NCBI GenBank assembly: GCA_965216695.1
Contig: OZ244212.1
Coordinates: 1,240,001-1,304,000 of the forward strand
Direction of reading: 5' to 3'
DNA: 64,000 bases
Origin: G965216695 sp965216695
GTDB lineage: Bacteria > Pseudomonadota > Gammaproteobacteria > Pseudomonadales > Azotimanducaceae
Part shown: positions 42,395 to 52,152 of the stretch, one piece after another
How positions within the stretch are numbered: position 1 is the first letter of the stretch
How the letters are laid out: each line of letters begins with the position of its first letter
Position numbers and translations under genes: made by a program
The notes under the pieces: generated by a model
Told to the model about the DNA's origin: nothing
The model's input: only the letters and a program-made list of their open reading frames with translations
Database searches by the model: none

Positions 42395-43699
42395 TCAGTA
42401 CGAAATGGATTGTTCCCGTTTGACCCAGCGGCCGTTCTCCACCTGGGACAACACCGATTGCGTCGCCCCGCTGTGTTTATCCGGCGCAAAGCTCAACTCG
42501 TATCCGAAAGGTCCGGTGTACTGGTCAATGCTTTCGAGCGCTTCGATCAGCCGATCTGTCGTCAGTTCCCGCCCCGCTCGCTCCAGCGCAGCGATCAACA
42601 GGTCGGCACCACGATAGCCTTCCATAGCGGCGAGTCCCGGATCGGCATCGAACGCTTCCCGGTAACGGTCCCACCAGGCTCGCACACCCGGTTCCATCTC
42701 GTCGTCGGCGTACAGGCGCGCGATGTGGACGAACGCGTAGTAACCCTGGCCGCTCTCCTGATCGGCAATCACTTGCGCATAAGCGGCGTTGTTGCCCACC
42801 CAATCGACGTCTGTCCAACCCATCTTGCGCGCGGCATCCAGCACGAGGATCGTGTCGCGGTGCACCGTCCCCATCAGCACGAGATCGCACCCCGCATTCT
42901 TCAGGCGCAAGATCGCGGCGGTAAACTCGCTTTCGGTGGGCTTGTGTGCCGACCGTTCCACCAGTGAACGATCCATCACTGCCAACTGATCCTGTACAGC
43001 CTCCAGAATCTCCTGCCCGTAGTCTGTGTCCTGATAAATCGTACAGACCGCCTCGCGGCCACGTTCCTCCACGAAGTATTTCACCGCGGCGCGCACTTCG
43101 TCGTAGTAGATGCCTCGCTGAGTGAACTTCAGTGGGTGGCGGGGCTCCACCATCGACCGCGCACCGGTGATCGGAAACAGATTGGCCACACCGGCGTCGA
43201 ACTGTTTCGTCATCACAGCATTGTTGGTGGGCGTACCCACGTTAAGAATCATCGCAAACACCTTGTCGCGATTGATCAGCTTGTTGGCTGCCTGAATGGC
43301 TTTGGGTACCTGGTAACTGGTGTCTTCAACAATAAATCGAATGCGGCGACCGTGGACGCCACCCGCCGTGTTCTGCTCATCAATGCGCATGCGGGCGCCG
43401 TTGGTCGCGCCAATGCCCCAGATCGCCGTTGCGCCGGACAGGTCGGTGTGCGATCCAATCAGAATCTCGTCGTCGCTCACCCCCTGGGTAGGAAAGGCAC
43501 CCGCCGCGGCTGGCTGTTCGTTGCCCGCTGGGGCACCTTCAGTACCCCGCACGTCGTCTGCGGAATCTGTGCCGCACCCACCGATACCGAGCAGCACCAG
43601 GCATCCGAATCGGCCCGCGTGTAACCGCCACGAGCGCCCGAAACGTTCGAGTAAGCCGTTGCCTAGCTCGCCTTCATGGAATGTGTCGTGCTGTTTCAT
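42395..43699 (-). CDS. ABC transporter substrate-binding lipoprotein (LivK type)
   Basis: A 434-residue periplasmic binding protein of the branched-chain amino acid type. A lipobox LGIGGC places the lipidated cysteine at residue 42, after an unusually long N-region; a later start is possible. Mature motifs: DDEILIGSHTDLSGATA, the FIVEDTSYQVPKAI segment and WVGNNAAYAQ. Its transporter partners LivHMGF are encoded upstream on the same strand, with an acyl-CoA ligase between. That linkage suggests the ligand is an organic or fatty acid rather than leucine; this is inference. Confidence 0.9.
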   Translation of the reverse strand: MKQHDTFHEGELGNGLLERFGRSWRLHAGRFGCLVLLGIGGCGTDSADDVRGTEGAPAGNEQPAAAGAFPTQGVSDDEILIGSHTDLSGATAIWGIGATNGARMRIDEQNTAGGVHGRRIRFIVEDTSYQVPKAIQAANKLINRDKVFAMILNVGTPTNNAVMTKQFDAGVANLFPITGARSMVEPRHPLKFTQRGIYYDEVRAAVKYFVEERGREAVCTIYQDTDYGQEILEAVQDQLAVMDRSLVERSAHKPTESEFTAAILRLKNAGCDLVLMGTVHRDTILVLDAARKMGWTDVDWVGNNAAYAQVIADQESGQGYYAFVHIARLYADDEMEPGVRAWWDRYREAFDADPGLAAMEGYRGADLLIAALERAGRELTTDRLIEALESIDQYTGPFGYELSFAPDKHSGATQSVLSQVENGRWVKREQSISY

Positions 43700-43759
43700 C
43701 TGACGGATATGCTCCTGAGTGTCTTTTGGTTATCGGCGCTAGCATGCGCCCCGTCCATG

Positions 43760-45595
43760 TCAATACATCTGCTCGATCAGATCCGCATACTTCGTGTTCA
43801 CCACTTTGCGTTTGAGTTTCATGGTTGGGGTCAGCTCTTCGTCTTCCGGATCGAGGAGTTGATCGATCAGACGAAACTTCTTGATGGTCTCAACGCGCGC
43901 AAACTTGCGATTTACCGCCTCGATTTCTTCCCACACCAGATCCTGAACCGCTTCGGTATGACACAGGCTCGTGTAATTCGTGAACGGAACATCCTGATCC
44001 TGGGCGTACTTGGTTACGTTGTCCTGATCGATCATAACGAGACACGTGAGGTACGGGCGCCGGTCACCTACCACCACCGCATCGGATATGTACGGCGAAA
44101 ACTTCAACTGATTTTCAATCTCACTCGGCGTGATGTTCTTGCCGCCTGCGGTGATGATGATGTCCTTCATTCGATCGACAATGTAGAGAAAGCCATCCTC
44201 GTCGACGCGGCCCACATCGCCGGTGTGCAGCCACCCCTGTCGAAATGTTTCCGCCGTCTTCTCCGCCTTGTTCCAGTAGCCGCGAATAACCCCCGGCCCC
44301 CGAATCAGAATCTCCCGGTCCGGCGACAGCACCACTTCCGTACCCGGCGTCGCTTTGCCGATGCTGCCAATTCGGAACGCACCCGGAAGATTGGCCGTGG
44401 CGATCCCGGTGCACTCTGTCTGGCCATAAACTTCGTACATCGGACGCCCGATGGCCCAGAACCAGTCGATCAGATCCGGCGCAATCGGCGCTGCCGCGGT
44501 AGAAAGCCAGCGGCAATTTTCAATGCCGAGGAGCGTTCGGATATTCTTGAATACCAGTCGATCCGCCAGCCAGACAGCCAGGCGTGAACCCGGACCCAGA
44601 GGTTCGCCGGTTTTCAGACTGTGCGCCCGGCGCTCGCCCCAGCCCATTGCCAACCGATACGCCCAGCGGCCGATTCCGGTGGCCTCTTTCAACTTGATCG
44701 CGATCGTGGAGTACTGCTTCTCCCACACCCTGGGCACCGCGAAGTGGATCGACGGCGCCACTTCCTGTTGGTCCTGGGTTGCGGTCTCCAGTTCCTCCAC
44801 CAGATTGACCACCGAACGGGCCTCGATCGGCGAGAACGTGTAGAACATTCGCCCCGCGACGTGTGCAAGCGGCAGAAAACCCAGCTGCTCGTCGTCCGGA
44901 TAAATACCGTACACGCGCTGCAGGTTGATCATCATATAGAGCATGTTGCGCTGCGAGATCATCGCGCCTTTCGGCGGGCCGGTCGTCCCCGACGTATACG
45001 TGAGGATCATGAGATCGTCCGGGTGTGCGCTGCCGATGGCCGCATGCCACGGATCGTCGTCCACGTCCGCCTGTTCGGCGCCGAGTTCGAGCAGTTCATC
45101 AAAGCTCAAACACTGCGGATCGGTAAAGTTCCGCAGGCCCTCCATGTCGAAGATGATGATCTTCTCGAGTGTCGGCGTCTGCTCGCGTACCTGCAGCACT
45201 TTGTCCAGCTGCTCCTCGTCCTCTGCGAAGTAGAAGCGCGTGCCGCTGTCGTTGATCAGGTATTCCACCTGGTTGGGCGCGTCCGTGGGATAGACGCCAT
45301 TGGTGACGCCGCCGGCACAGATGACCCCTAGGTCCGCGAACATCCACTCTTTGTTCACTTCGCTCGCAATGGAGCAGACATCGCCGCGTTGAAAACCGAG
45401 CGCCATCAAACCCAAGCCGACCTTCCGAGCGGCATCGCCGTAGTCTGCCCAGGTGTACTCGTTCCAAATACCGAAGTCCTTCTCCCGCAACGCGAGCTTG
45501 TCACCGTTTTCGGTAACGCGTTTCCAGAACAGCTGCGATACGGTGGCGCACCCGTCCACCAATACGCTGTCTGCAGAGGATTCCGCTATCGCCAT
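43760..45595 (-). CDS. Long-chain-type acyl-CoA synthetase
   Basis: A 611-residue AMP-forming ligase of the long-chain (FAA/ACSL-like) type, with the two-part motif ILTYTSGTTGPPKGAMISQ and YGQTECTG, then GDVGRVDEDGFLYIVDRMKD and an ITAGGKNITPSEIE segment. The preferred start ATG 45595 overlaps the livF stop by ten bases; the frame opens further upstream within livF. It would activate the acid delivered by the adjacent ABC transporter, a pairing common in proteobacterial liv-type clusters. Confidence 0.9.
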   Translation of the reverse strand: MAIAESSADSVLVDGCATVSQLFWKRVTENGDKLALREKDFGIWNEYTWADYGDAARKVGLGLMALGFQRGDVCSIASEVNKEWMFADLGVICAGGVTNGVYPTDAPNQVEYLINDSGTRFYFAEDEEQLDKVLQVREQTPTLEKIIIFDMEGLRNFTDPQCLSFDELLELGAEQADVDDDPWHAAIGSAHPDDLMILTYTSGTTGPPKGAMISQRNMLYMMINLQRVYGIYPDDEQLGFLPLAHVAGRMFYTFSPIEARSVVNLVEELETATQDQQEVAPSIHFAVPRVWEKQYSTIAIKLKEATGIGRWAYRLAMGWGERRAHSLKTGEPLGPGSRLAVWLADRLVFKNIRTLLGIENCRWLSTAAAPIAPDLIDWFWAIGRPMYEVYGQTECTGIATANLPGAFRIGSIGKATPGTEVVLSPDREILIRGPGVIRGYWNKAEKTAETFRQGWLHTGDVGRVDEDGFLYIVDRMKDIIITAGGKNITPSEIENQLKFSPYISDAVVVGDRRPYLTCLVMIDQDNVTKYAQDQDVPFTNYTSLCHTEAVQDLVWEEIEAVNRKFARVETIKKFRLIDQLLDPEDEELTPTMKLKRKVVNTKYADLIEQMY

Positions 45596-46350
45596 GTCTT
45601 TCGCTGCTTCCACCGGCGGCGTCCGCGCACGCCTTCGTCTTTTTGTCCGAGGTAGAACTCCTGGATGTCCGTCGCGGAGCGCAACTTGGCGCACGTATCC
45701 TCCATAACGATGCGCCCGTTCTCCATCACATACCCGAACTGCGCTACGTCGAGCGCCATCTTTGCATTCTGTTCAACCAGCAGGACGGTTAGCCCTTGTT
45801 CGCTGTTAAGGCGCGTAATGATCCGGGCTATCTCGGAAACCAGTAACGGCGACAGCCCCAGCGACGGTTCATCCAAGAGCATCAGGCGCGGTTTGAGCAT
45901 CAAGCCGCGGCCGATCGCGAGCATCTGTTGCTGCCCGCCCGACAGGACGAGCGCTTGTCGTTTGCGCAATTCCCGCAGTATCGGAAAGTAGTCGAACACC
46001 AGCGCCAGGTCGTCCGCAACATTGCCGTCGCGCCTCGAATACGCACCCATGCGGAGATTGTCTTCAACCGACAGAAACGGAAACACTTCCCGGCCTTCCG
46101 GCACGTGCGAAATGCCAAGCCGCGCGATGCGGTCCGGGTCGCGGCTGGTGATGTTGTCGCCCGCAAATCGAACGCTGCCTTTCTGCGGATCCATGGCGCC
46201 GCTGATTGTCTTCAGCACCGTCGTCTTACCGGCGCCGTTCGCACCCAACAGCGCAACAATGCGGCCTTCCTCAACCGCCATGCTGACGCCCCGGATGGCC
46301 ATGATTGGTCCGTAGTAAGTTTCCACGTTGGCGAGTTCGAGCAACGCCAC
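45586..46350 (-). CDS. livF: Liv-type ABC transporter ATP-binding protein (LivF-like)
   Basis: A 254-residue ATPase. Walker A GANGAGKT, signature LSGGQQQ, Walker B LMLLDEPS, and the LivF-specific VPEGREVFPFLSVEDNL. Start GTG 46350 with GGAG at seven bases, directly after the LivG stop; the longer frame overlaps livG. The C-terminus is about 20 residues longer and basic (RGRRRWKQRK). It works with LivG, LivM and LivH. Confidence 0.9.
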   Translation of the reverse strand: MALLELANVETYYGPIMAIRGVSMAVEEGRIVALLGANGAGKTTVLKTISGAMDPQKGSVRFAGDNITSRDPDRIARLGISHVPEGREVFPFLSVEDNLRMGAYSRRDGNVADDLALVFDYFPILRELRKRQALVLSGGQQQMLAIGRGLMLKPRLMLLDEPSLGLSPLLVSEIARIITRLNSEQGLTVLLVEQNAKMALDVAQFGYVMENGRIVMEDTCAKLRSATDIQEFYLGQKDEGVRGRRRWKQRKTWR

Positions 46351-46351
46351 G

Positions 46352-47110
46352 TCAGTCTCCAAGGTAGGCGCGGACGACGTCCGGATGCGTCTGCACCTGC
46401 TGCGGATCGCCGATGGTGAGCACGCAACCATCCGCCAGCGCCATCACGCGATCGGACGCGCGGCCGACCAGATTCATGTCGTGTTCTACCATCAACACGG
46501 TAATGCCGAGTTCTTCGTTGATGTCTTCGAGCCAGAACGACAGATCTTCGGTTTCCTCCGGATTGAGACCCGACGACGGTTCGTCCAGCAACAGCAGCGA
46601 CGGCTTCAGACACAGCGCTCGTGCAATCTCGACCATCTTGCGCACGCCGTACGGCAGATTGGCAATGGTCTGTTCGCGGTAAGCGCGCAAATCCAGCAAG
46701 TCGATCACATCCTCCGCGGTTCTGCGGAAATCGAGTTCCTGCGTGCGGACCCGGGGTAGAAACAGCAATTCTGAAAAGAACCCGGTACGGCGACGAATGT
46801 GGCAGCCGATCAAAAGGTTCTTCAACACCGTTTCCTGGTCGAAAAGCTCCGTGTTCTGAAACGTGCGCGCAATCCCCAGTTCCGCCACCCGGTGCGGGGC
46901 GGTTCGCGTGAAATCCTGACCGTCCAGACGCATCGAGCCGTCGTCGACATCGTAAATCCGGCTCAGGAGATTGAAGATGGTCGTCTTACCAGCGCCGTTT
47001 GGCCCCACAATACTGAAGACTTCACCGGACTCGACCGAAAACGACACATCCTGCACCGCCTTAACGCCGCCGAAGCTCACCGAGACGTTGTCCACATCGA
47101 GCATCGTCAT
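46352..47110 (-). CDS. livG: Liv-type ABC transporter ATP-binding protein (LivG-like)
   Basis: A 252-residue ATPase: Walker A GPNGAGKTT, LivG-type GIARTFQNTELF, Walker B LLLLDEPSSGLNPEE, and the VLMVEHDMNLV H-loop. The signature motif is altered to LPYGVRKMVEIARAL, as usual for LivG. Its start overlaps the livM stop by four bases, so translation is coupled. Partner of LivF. Confidence 0.92.
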   Translation of the reverse strand: MTMLDVDNVSVSFGGVKAVQDVSFSVESGEVFSIVGPNGAGKTTIFNLLSRIYDVDDGSMRLDGQDFTRTAPHRVAELGIARTFQNTELFDQETVLKNLLIGCHIRRRTGFFSELLFLPRVRTQELDFRRTAEDVIDLLDLRAYREQTIANLPYGVRKMVEIARALCLKPSLLLLDEPSSGLNPEETEDLSFWLEDINEELGITVLMVEHDMNLVGRASDRVMALADGCVLTIGDPQQVQTHPDVVRAYLGD

Positions 47111-48183
47111 CGCAGCCGCTCCGTGCGCAGAAACGATTTCTGACGCTTGTACGTTGCCTTCCGGTACAGCGGAAACTCCTCGAAATACAGACGGATCTTG
47201 CGCCAGCGCCCGTAAATGCCGAGCGGTTCATAGATTAGAAACAGCACCAGAATCAAACCGAACACCCCAGGCTCCAGCCCGGGCATCTGCGCCACAGCCG
47301 GCGGCGCGAGATCGCGAAAAATGGCCAGGGCCTGCGGCAACAGACCAATGAAGATGGCGCCGAAGATCACACCGTGCATTGACCCCAGACCACCCACCAC
47401 CACCATCAGCAGCAACTGAATCGACGTCAGCAACGTAAACGCATCCGGCGCCAGATAGCCGACTCGGTGCGCGAACAGGCCGCCCGCCAGACCCGCAAAC
47501 CCGGCCGATATCGCAAACGCCTTCGTTTTGGTACCGGCAAGCCAGATACCCATGCTTTCGGCCGATATCTCGGAATCGCGGATGGCAACCATCGCCCGGC
47601 CCGTGGGACTACGCAGAATGTTGAGCCCGGCCAACAGACCCAGCACGAGAACCCCGAGACACAGGTAATAGAAGGCAACCGGTTGTGTGACGGAAACGCC
47701 GGCCACGGTCGTATCCGGCACGAGCAGACCGCGGAAACCGCCGGTTACGCTCTCCCAGTGCGTAAGCACCTGCTCGACGATGACAGCGAACGCAAGCGTG
47801 GCTACCGCAAGGTAGATGCCGGTCATACGAAGGCTGGGTAACGCCATCAGCGCGCCCACCGCGGCAGTGAACAGCGTTGCCATCACGAGCGAGCCCGCAA
47901 ACGGTACGCCGGCGTTGAGCAGCACCGTGTGTGCGTACGCGCCGATGGCAAGGAACGCCGCATGACCAAGGCTCACCAGTCCGGTATAACCCACCAGCAG
48001 CATCAGCCCTATTCCGGCGATCGCATAGATGAATACCTGGGCAAACTCCCCCAGATAGAACACGTCGAAGAACAGTGGCGCTGCCAGCGCCGCAGCCGCA
48101 AGCAGTGCATACCAGAAACGCTGGCCCGCATGCTGAAACAGCGCAAAGTCCTGGCGGTAGTCTGTTTTGCGGATGAAACGCAT
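47107..48183 (-). CDS. livM: Liv-type ABC transporter permease (LivM-like)
   Basis: A 358-residue permease with about nine hydrophobic helices and the family signatures GYTGLVSLGHAAFLAIGAYA and VVVGGLGSMHGVIFGAIFIG. The C-terminal tail is long and basic (RRKIRLYFEEFPLYRKATYK). It forms the channel with LivH. Its start follows livH by nine bases. Confidence 0.92.
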   Translation of the reverse strand: MRFIRKTDYRQDFALFQHAGQRFWYALLAAAALAAPLFFDVFYLGEFAQVFIYAIAGIGLMLLVGYTGLVSLGHAAFLAIGAYAHTVLLNAGVPFAGSLVMATLFTAAVGALMALPSLRMTGIYLAVATLAFAVIVEQVLTHWESVTGGFRGLLVPDTTVAGVSVTQPVAFYYLCLGVLVLGLLAGLNILRSPTGRAMVAIRDSEISAESMGIWLAGTKTKAFAISAGFAGLAGGLFAHRVGYLAPDAFTLLTSIQLLLMVVVGGLGSMHGVIFGAIFIGLLPQALAIFRDLAPPAVAQMPGLEPGVFGLILVLFLIYEPLGIYGRWRKIRLYFEEFPLYRKATYKRQKSFLRTERLR

Positions 48184-48192
48184 GTTCGCCGG

Positions 48193-49062
48193 CTAAACCT
48201 TTTTCTGCTGCATCGTCGCAAACAACCCTTGCGGCCGAACGAGCAGCATCACCAGCAGCAGCACGTAAGCGCTCGTTTCGGAAAATCCGGGAGGCAGGTA
48301 CAGGCCCGCAAACTGTTCCACGACGCCCACCAGCAGCCCTCCCAGCACCGCGCCCGGCAGACTGCCGAAGCCCCCGACGATCGCCGCGGCGAAAGCCTTG
48401 ATACCCACAAAGCCAATCAGCGGATCCACCAGCGACACCGGTGCAGTGAGCACGCCGGCGACCGTGGCGATCACCGCGCCCAACGCCCAGACGACCGAGT
48501 AGATGCGTTTGACCGGTATGCCGACATAGTAAGCGGCCAGCTGGTTCTGTGACGCCGCCTGCATGGCAACACCAAGGCGGCTGAATCGGAAGAACAGGTA
48601 CAGCGCGGCACACAACAACGCTGTACCGACCATGATCGCGAGGTTTTCGTAACCAACAACCAGACCACCAATCTCGATCACGCCGCCAGAGTACGGCGTG
48701 GGCAGCGTCCGCGTTTCACTGCCCCAGATGGCCGACGCCAGCGCGCGCAGTATGAAACCGAGTCCGATCGTCAGCATCAGCACTGCGAAATGCGGTTCGC
48801 CGATCATCGGTCGGATAACGAGCCGCTCCAGTGTTATCCCGAAGATACCCATAACGACAATCGCCGCGGGAATGCCGAGCCAGAACGGCCAACCGAGGAC
48901 GCCGACGAAGGTGATCGCGACGAACGCGCCGATCATCATCACATCGCCCTGCGCAAAGTTGACCATTTCGGTCGCTTTGTAAATCAGCACGAAACCGAGC
49001 GCTACGAGACCGTACACGCAGCCCTGCGAAAGTCCGCTGACGATCAGCTGAAGTACTTCCAC
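48193..49062 (-). CDS. livH: Liv-type ABC transporter permease (LivH-like)
   Basis: A 289-residue permease with the hallmarks YGLVALGFVLIYKATEMVNFAQGD and AAIVGGFGSLPGAVLGGLLVG. It starts at GTG 49062 without a clear ribosome site and heads the unit livH-M-G-F-ligase-livK. It is divergent from the HpaB-like gene over 74 bp. Confidence 0.92.
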   Translation of the reverse strand: MEVLQLIVSGLSQGCVYGLVALGFVLIYKATEMVNFAQGDVMMIGAFVAITFVGVLGWPFWLGIPAAIVVMGIFGITLERLVIRPMIGEPHFAVLMLTIGLGFILRALASAIWGSETRTLPTPYSGGVIEIGGLVVGYENLAIMVGTALLCAALYLFFRFSRLGVAMQAASQNQLAAYYVGIPVKRIYSVVWALGAVIATVAGVLTAPVSLVDPLIGFVGIKAFAAAIVGGFGSLPGAVLGGLLVGVVEQFAGLYLPPGFSETSAYVLLLVMLLVRPQGLFATMQQKKV

Positions 49063-49136
49063 GCGTTGTTTTCACCAGGTATTGCCGCTATTGTCCCGCT
49101 GAAATCAACCCATAACAAGCGGGGAGGAACGCAACC

Positions 49137-50513
49137 ATGATGACCGGTGAGGCATACCGCAAATCGCTCGACGATGGGCGCGAAACCTACTTCGAGGGCA
49201 AACAGGTCGACGACGTCGCCAACCACCCCATTCTGGGTATCACCGTCGATTCTGCGGCCGCCGGTTACGACCGCTTCTTCAAGCCCGAAGCCGGCGCGGT
49301 CGGCGATTTCATGATGGTTCCCGGTTCTGCCGAAGAGCTGCGTGAGCAGGTGGAACTGCACGAAACGGTGGATCTGCTGACGCACGTTACTTATGCGTCC
49401 ATCATGACCCTGCTAACCGCCGCAGACCGGATCGAATCCGAATTGCCGGAGAACGCCCGCCGCATCCGGGACTACGTGAAGGACGCTCAGGCCAAAGACC
49501 TTCGCATCACACAGTGCATCACCGATGCGAAAGGCGACCGCAGCCGCCGCCCGAGCAATCAGGACGACCCCGACGCCTACGTCCGGATCATCGAACGCCG
49601 GGACGACGGCATTGTGATCCGGGGTGCGAAGCTGCACATCTCTGCGGCCTCGATGGGTCACGAACTGATGACCATTCCCACCAAGTCCATGAAACCCGGC
49701 GAGGAAGACTACTCCGTTGCCTGTATGGTCCCGGTCAACGCACCGGGGGTGAAGATCATCAATACCACCTATGCTCCGCGCCACGAGGACACGCGGGATT
49801 TCCCGATGTCCGGACGCCATCACACGCCCGAAGGCTTCGTAATTTTCGACGACGTCTTCGTGCCGAACGAGCGCGTGTTTCTCGATGGTCATCCGGAGTT
49901 TGCGGCGGTGTTTGCCCACTCCCTTGGTCTATGGGAACGCCTGGGCGGGTTGTCGGCCATGGTCAATTCGTACGATTGCCTGGTGGGGTTCGCGCAGCTC
50001 GTCTCGGAATCGAACGGGCTGGAACGCGTTGGTCACATCAAGGAAAAGATCTCGGAAATGATGATCAATGCGACGCTGATCCGGGCCAGTCTCGAGGCGG
50101 CGATCGACAACTGCAGCGTTACCAGCGACGGCGCCGCGTTTCCGAACGAACTCTATATAAACGTCGGCAAATACCATGGAGCCGCCAACTACGCGCTGAT
50201 GGTGCGGCACCTGCACGACATTGCCGGCGGCAGCGTACTGACCGCACCCAGCGTTGCCGACCTGGAAAGCGAAAGTACCGGGCACCTCGTGCGCAAGTAC
50301 ATGGGTACCATGCAATCCGTGGACGGCGCATACCGCACGAAGCTCTTTCACGCGATTCGCGATTACACCGCAGACGCCCTCGGTGGATGGCACGCGGTAA
50401 CCAACATTCAGGCGGGCGGCGGCCTGTACGCGCAACGGATCGTCTCGCGAATGCACTACGACATAGAAGGGGCGAAACAGCGGGCGCTGGAGCTCGCGCA
50501 TCTAACCGCGTGA
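49137..50513 (+). CDS. 4-hydroxyphenylacetate 3-hydroxylase (HpaB)-family flavin enzyme
   Basis: A 458-residue protein with the acyl-CoA-dehydrogenase-like fold of the HpaB / 4-hydroxybutyryl-CoA dehydratase family. N-terminal MTGEAYRKSLDDGRETYFEG and the segment DKLRITQCITDAKGDRSRRP (here KDLRITQ...) are family features, as is GGWHAVTNIQAGGGLYAQRI near the end. The paired cysteines that bind the iron-sulfur cluster in the dehydratase are not seen, so a FADH2-dependent monooxygenase is more likely. No reductase (HpaC) is adjacent. Substrate unknown. Downstream aruI follows after 22 bp and may be co-transcribed. Confidence 0.85.
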   Translation: MMTGEAYRKSLDDGRETYFEGKQVDDVANHPILGITVDSAAAGYDRFFKPEAGAVGDFMMVPGSAEELREQVELHETVDLLTHVTYASIMTLLTAADRIESELPENARRIRDYVKDAQAKDLRITQCITDAKGDRSRRPSNQDDPDAYVRIIERRDDGIVIRGAKLHISAASMGHELMTIPTKSMKPGEEDYSVACMVPVNAPGVKIINTTYAPRHEDTRDFPMSGRHHTPEGFVIFDDVFVPNERVFLDGHPEFAAVFAHSLGLWERLGGLSAMVNSYDCLVGFAQLVSESNGLERVGHIKEKISEMMINATLIRASLEAAIDNCSVTSDGAAFPNELYINVGKYHGAANYALMVRHLHDIAGGSVLTAPSVADLESESTGHLVRKYMGTMQSVDGAYRTKLFHAIRDYTADALGGWHAVTNIQAGGGLYAQRIVSRMHYDIEGAKQRALELAHLTA

Positions 50514-50535
50514 ACGGGCACGGACTACGACCGGC

Positions 50536-52152
50536 TTGAACGTTGCCGAACACATCGTCGCACGGCTCCACGCAGAGGGCATCGACACGCTGTTCGGCAT
50601 TCCCGGTAACCACAATCTGGCCTTTCACCGAGCACTTGCCCCCACGTCCATCGACCACGTTACGGCCCGCCACGAGCAGGGGGCGGGATTCATGGCGGAC
50701 GGCTACGCGCGGGCTACGGGCCGGGTCGGTGTCTGCCTGCTGATAAGTGGGCCCGGGGTCACCAACGTTCTGACAGCAGCAGCCCAAGCGCTGGGTGATT
50801 CGAGCCGAATGCTGATCATCGCGACCGAAAGTCGGCGTGGCGGTCAGACGGGCCTGCTGCACGCGCTGCCGGATCAGCTGGCCGTTGCGCGCGGCGTGTG
50901 TCGGGCCGCGTTCTCGATCGACACGCCAGAGGACACAGGCCCGGCGCTCGATAACGTGTTCGCCGAGTTGACCGACGGCATACCGGGTCCCGTCTACCTG
51001 CAGGTTCCCACGGACGTCGTAGAGGCCAACTCAGGTGCGAGCAACGCAGGCTCACCGACGGTGCACCGCGACGCGCCGGTCTGCTCCGATGACGAGATTC
51101 AGCAGGCCGCCGACGTGCTCGCGCATGCGGCATCGCCGCTGATCGTCGTCGGCGGCGGCGCTGCCGACGCCGGAGACGAACTACGGCAACTGCTCAGTAT
51201 CTGGCCGGCGCCGGTACTGAACACCGTGAACGCCAAAGGCCTGCTGCCGGCGAGCCACCCGCTGCACGTGGGCGGAAGCCCGTCGCTGGCGTGCCACCGC
51301 GCGGCGTTTAGAGCCGCAGACGCAGCATTGATCGTCGGGAGCGAGTGCGCAGAAACGGACTACGACCTGCTCATGCAGGGCGATCCGACGTTTCCGGAGA
51401 CCGTGGTACGAATCGACTGCAATCCACAACACCTGCACACCAACGTTCGCGCAGACGTAGCGCTGTGCGGCGATGCAGCCCGATGCATGGCGCAGCTTGC
51501 CGAACGTCTGAGCCAACGCCCGCCCGACGCTGCACTGGAAGCCGCCGGGGCACTACGGCGAGCCACCCGCGACGAGCATCACTATCACCGTGATTTCGAA
51601 ACGCTGTTTCGCATCGTTGAGTCACACTTCGGAGAGGGAGTAGTCGTGGGCGATTCGTGCCGCCCCACGTACTACGCCACCTGGATGTACGAACCATCGC
51701 GGCCCCGATCCTACTTCCACAGCGTTGCCGGTTACGGAACTCTCGGCTTCGCGATCCCGGCCGCGATCGGCGCTGCGTTGGCGCGTCCCGACGACCGCGT
51801 TCTGGGCATCATCGGTGACGGCGGCGCCCAGTTCACCATCGCCGAACTGGCCGTGGCCGCACACCTGCTGATTGGCGTAACCTTTCTGATCTGGAACAAC
51901 AACGGCTATGCCGAGATCGTGAACAGTATGGCCGGTAGCGGCACACTGACGCAGGCAGCCGAGATCGAAGCACCTGATTTCCAGTCGCTCAGCAGCGCGT
52001 TCGGCTGCGACTACATACACGCCGATTCGTTTGAAGACCTCGACCAACTGTTCTCCAACCGCCGGGACGTCACGGCCGCGCGCGGCGGTCCACTGGTTGT
52101 TGAAGTCACGGAATCCGCACTCATCCGATCACCGAGCGGCCAATGGTATTGA
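50536..52152 (+). CDS. aruI: ThDP-dependent decarboxylase, 5-guanidino-2-oxopentanoate (2-ketoarginine) decarboxylase-like
   Basis: A 538-residue enzyme of the acetolactate-synthase fold. Visible are the catalytic glutamate in HEQGAGFMADGYARATGR and the thiamine diphosphate motif GDGGAQF...NNNGY. Its N-terminus (TLFGIPGNHNLAFHRALA) and the next gene both resemble Pseudomonas AruI and AruH, where AruI decarboxylates 2-ketoarginine formed by AruH. Start TTG 50536 lacks a strong ribosome site. Its stop overlaps the start of the aminotransferase by ten bases. A different 2-oxo acid decarboxylase remains possible. Confidence 0.75.
   Translation: MNVAEHIVARLHAEGIDTLFGIPGNHNLAFHRALAPTSIDHVTARHEQGAGFMADGYARATGRVGVCLLISGPGVTNVLTAAAQALGDSSRMLIIATESRRGGQTGLLHALPDQLAVARGVCRAAFSIDTPEDTGPALDNVFAELTDGIPGPVYLQVPTDVVEANSGASNAGSPTVHRDAPVCSDDEIQQAADVLAHAASPLIVVGGGAADAGDELRQLLSIWPAPVLNTVNAKGLLPASHPLHVGGSPSLACHRAAFRAADAALIVGSECAETDYDLLMQGDPTFPETVVRIDCNPQHLHTNVRADVALCGDAARCMAQLAERLSQRPPDAALEAAGALRRATRDEHHYHRDFETLFRIVESHFGEGVVVGDSCRPTYYATWMYEPSRPRSYFHSVAGYGTLGFAIPAAIGAALARPDDRVLGIIGDGGAQFTIAELAVAAHLLIGVTFLIWNNNGYAEIVNSMAGSGTLTQAAEIEAPDFQSLSSAFGCDYIHADSFEDLDQLFSNRRDVTAARGGPLVVEVTESALIRSPSGQWY

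Noticed and set aside
49137..50513. 4-hydroxybutyryl-CoA dehydratase
   Set aside because: The cysteine spacing needed for its iron-sulfur cluster is not visible; only the family fold fits.
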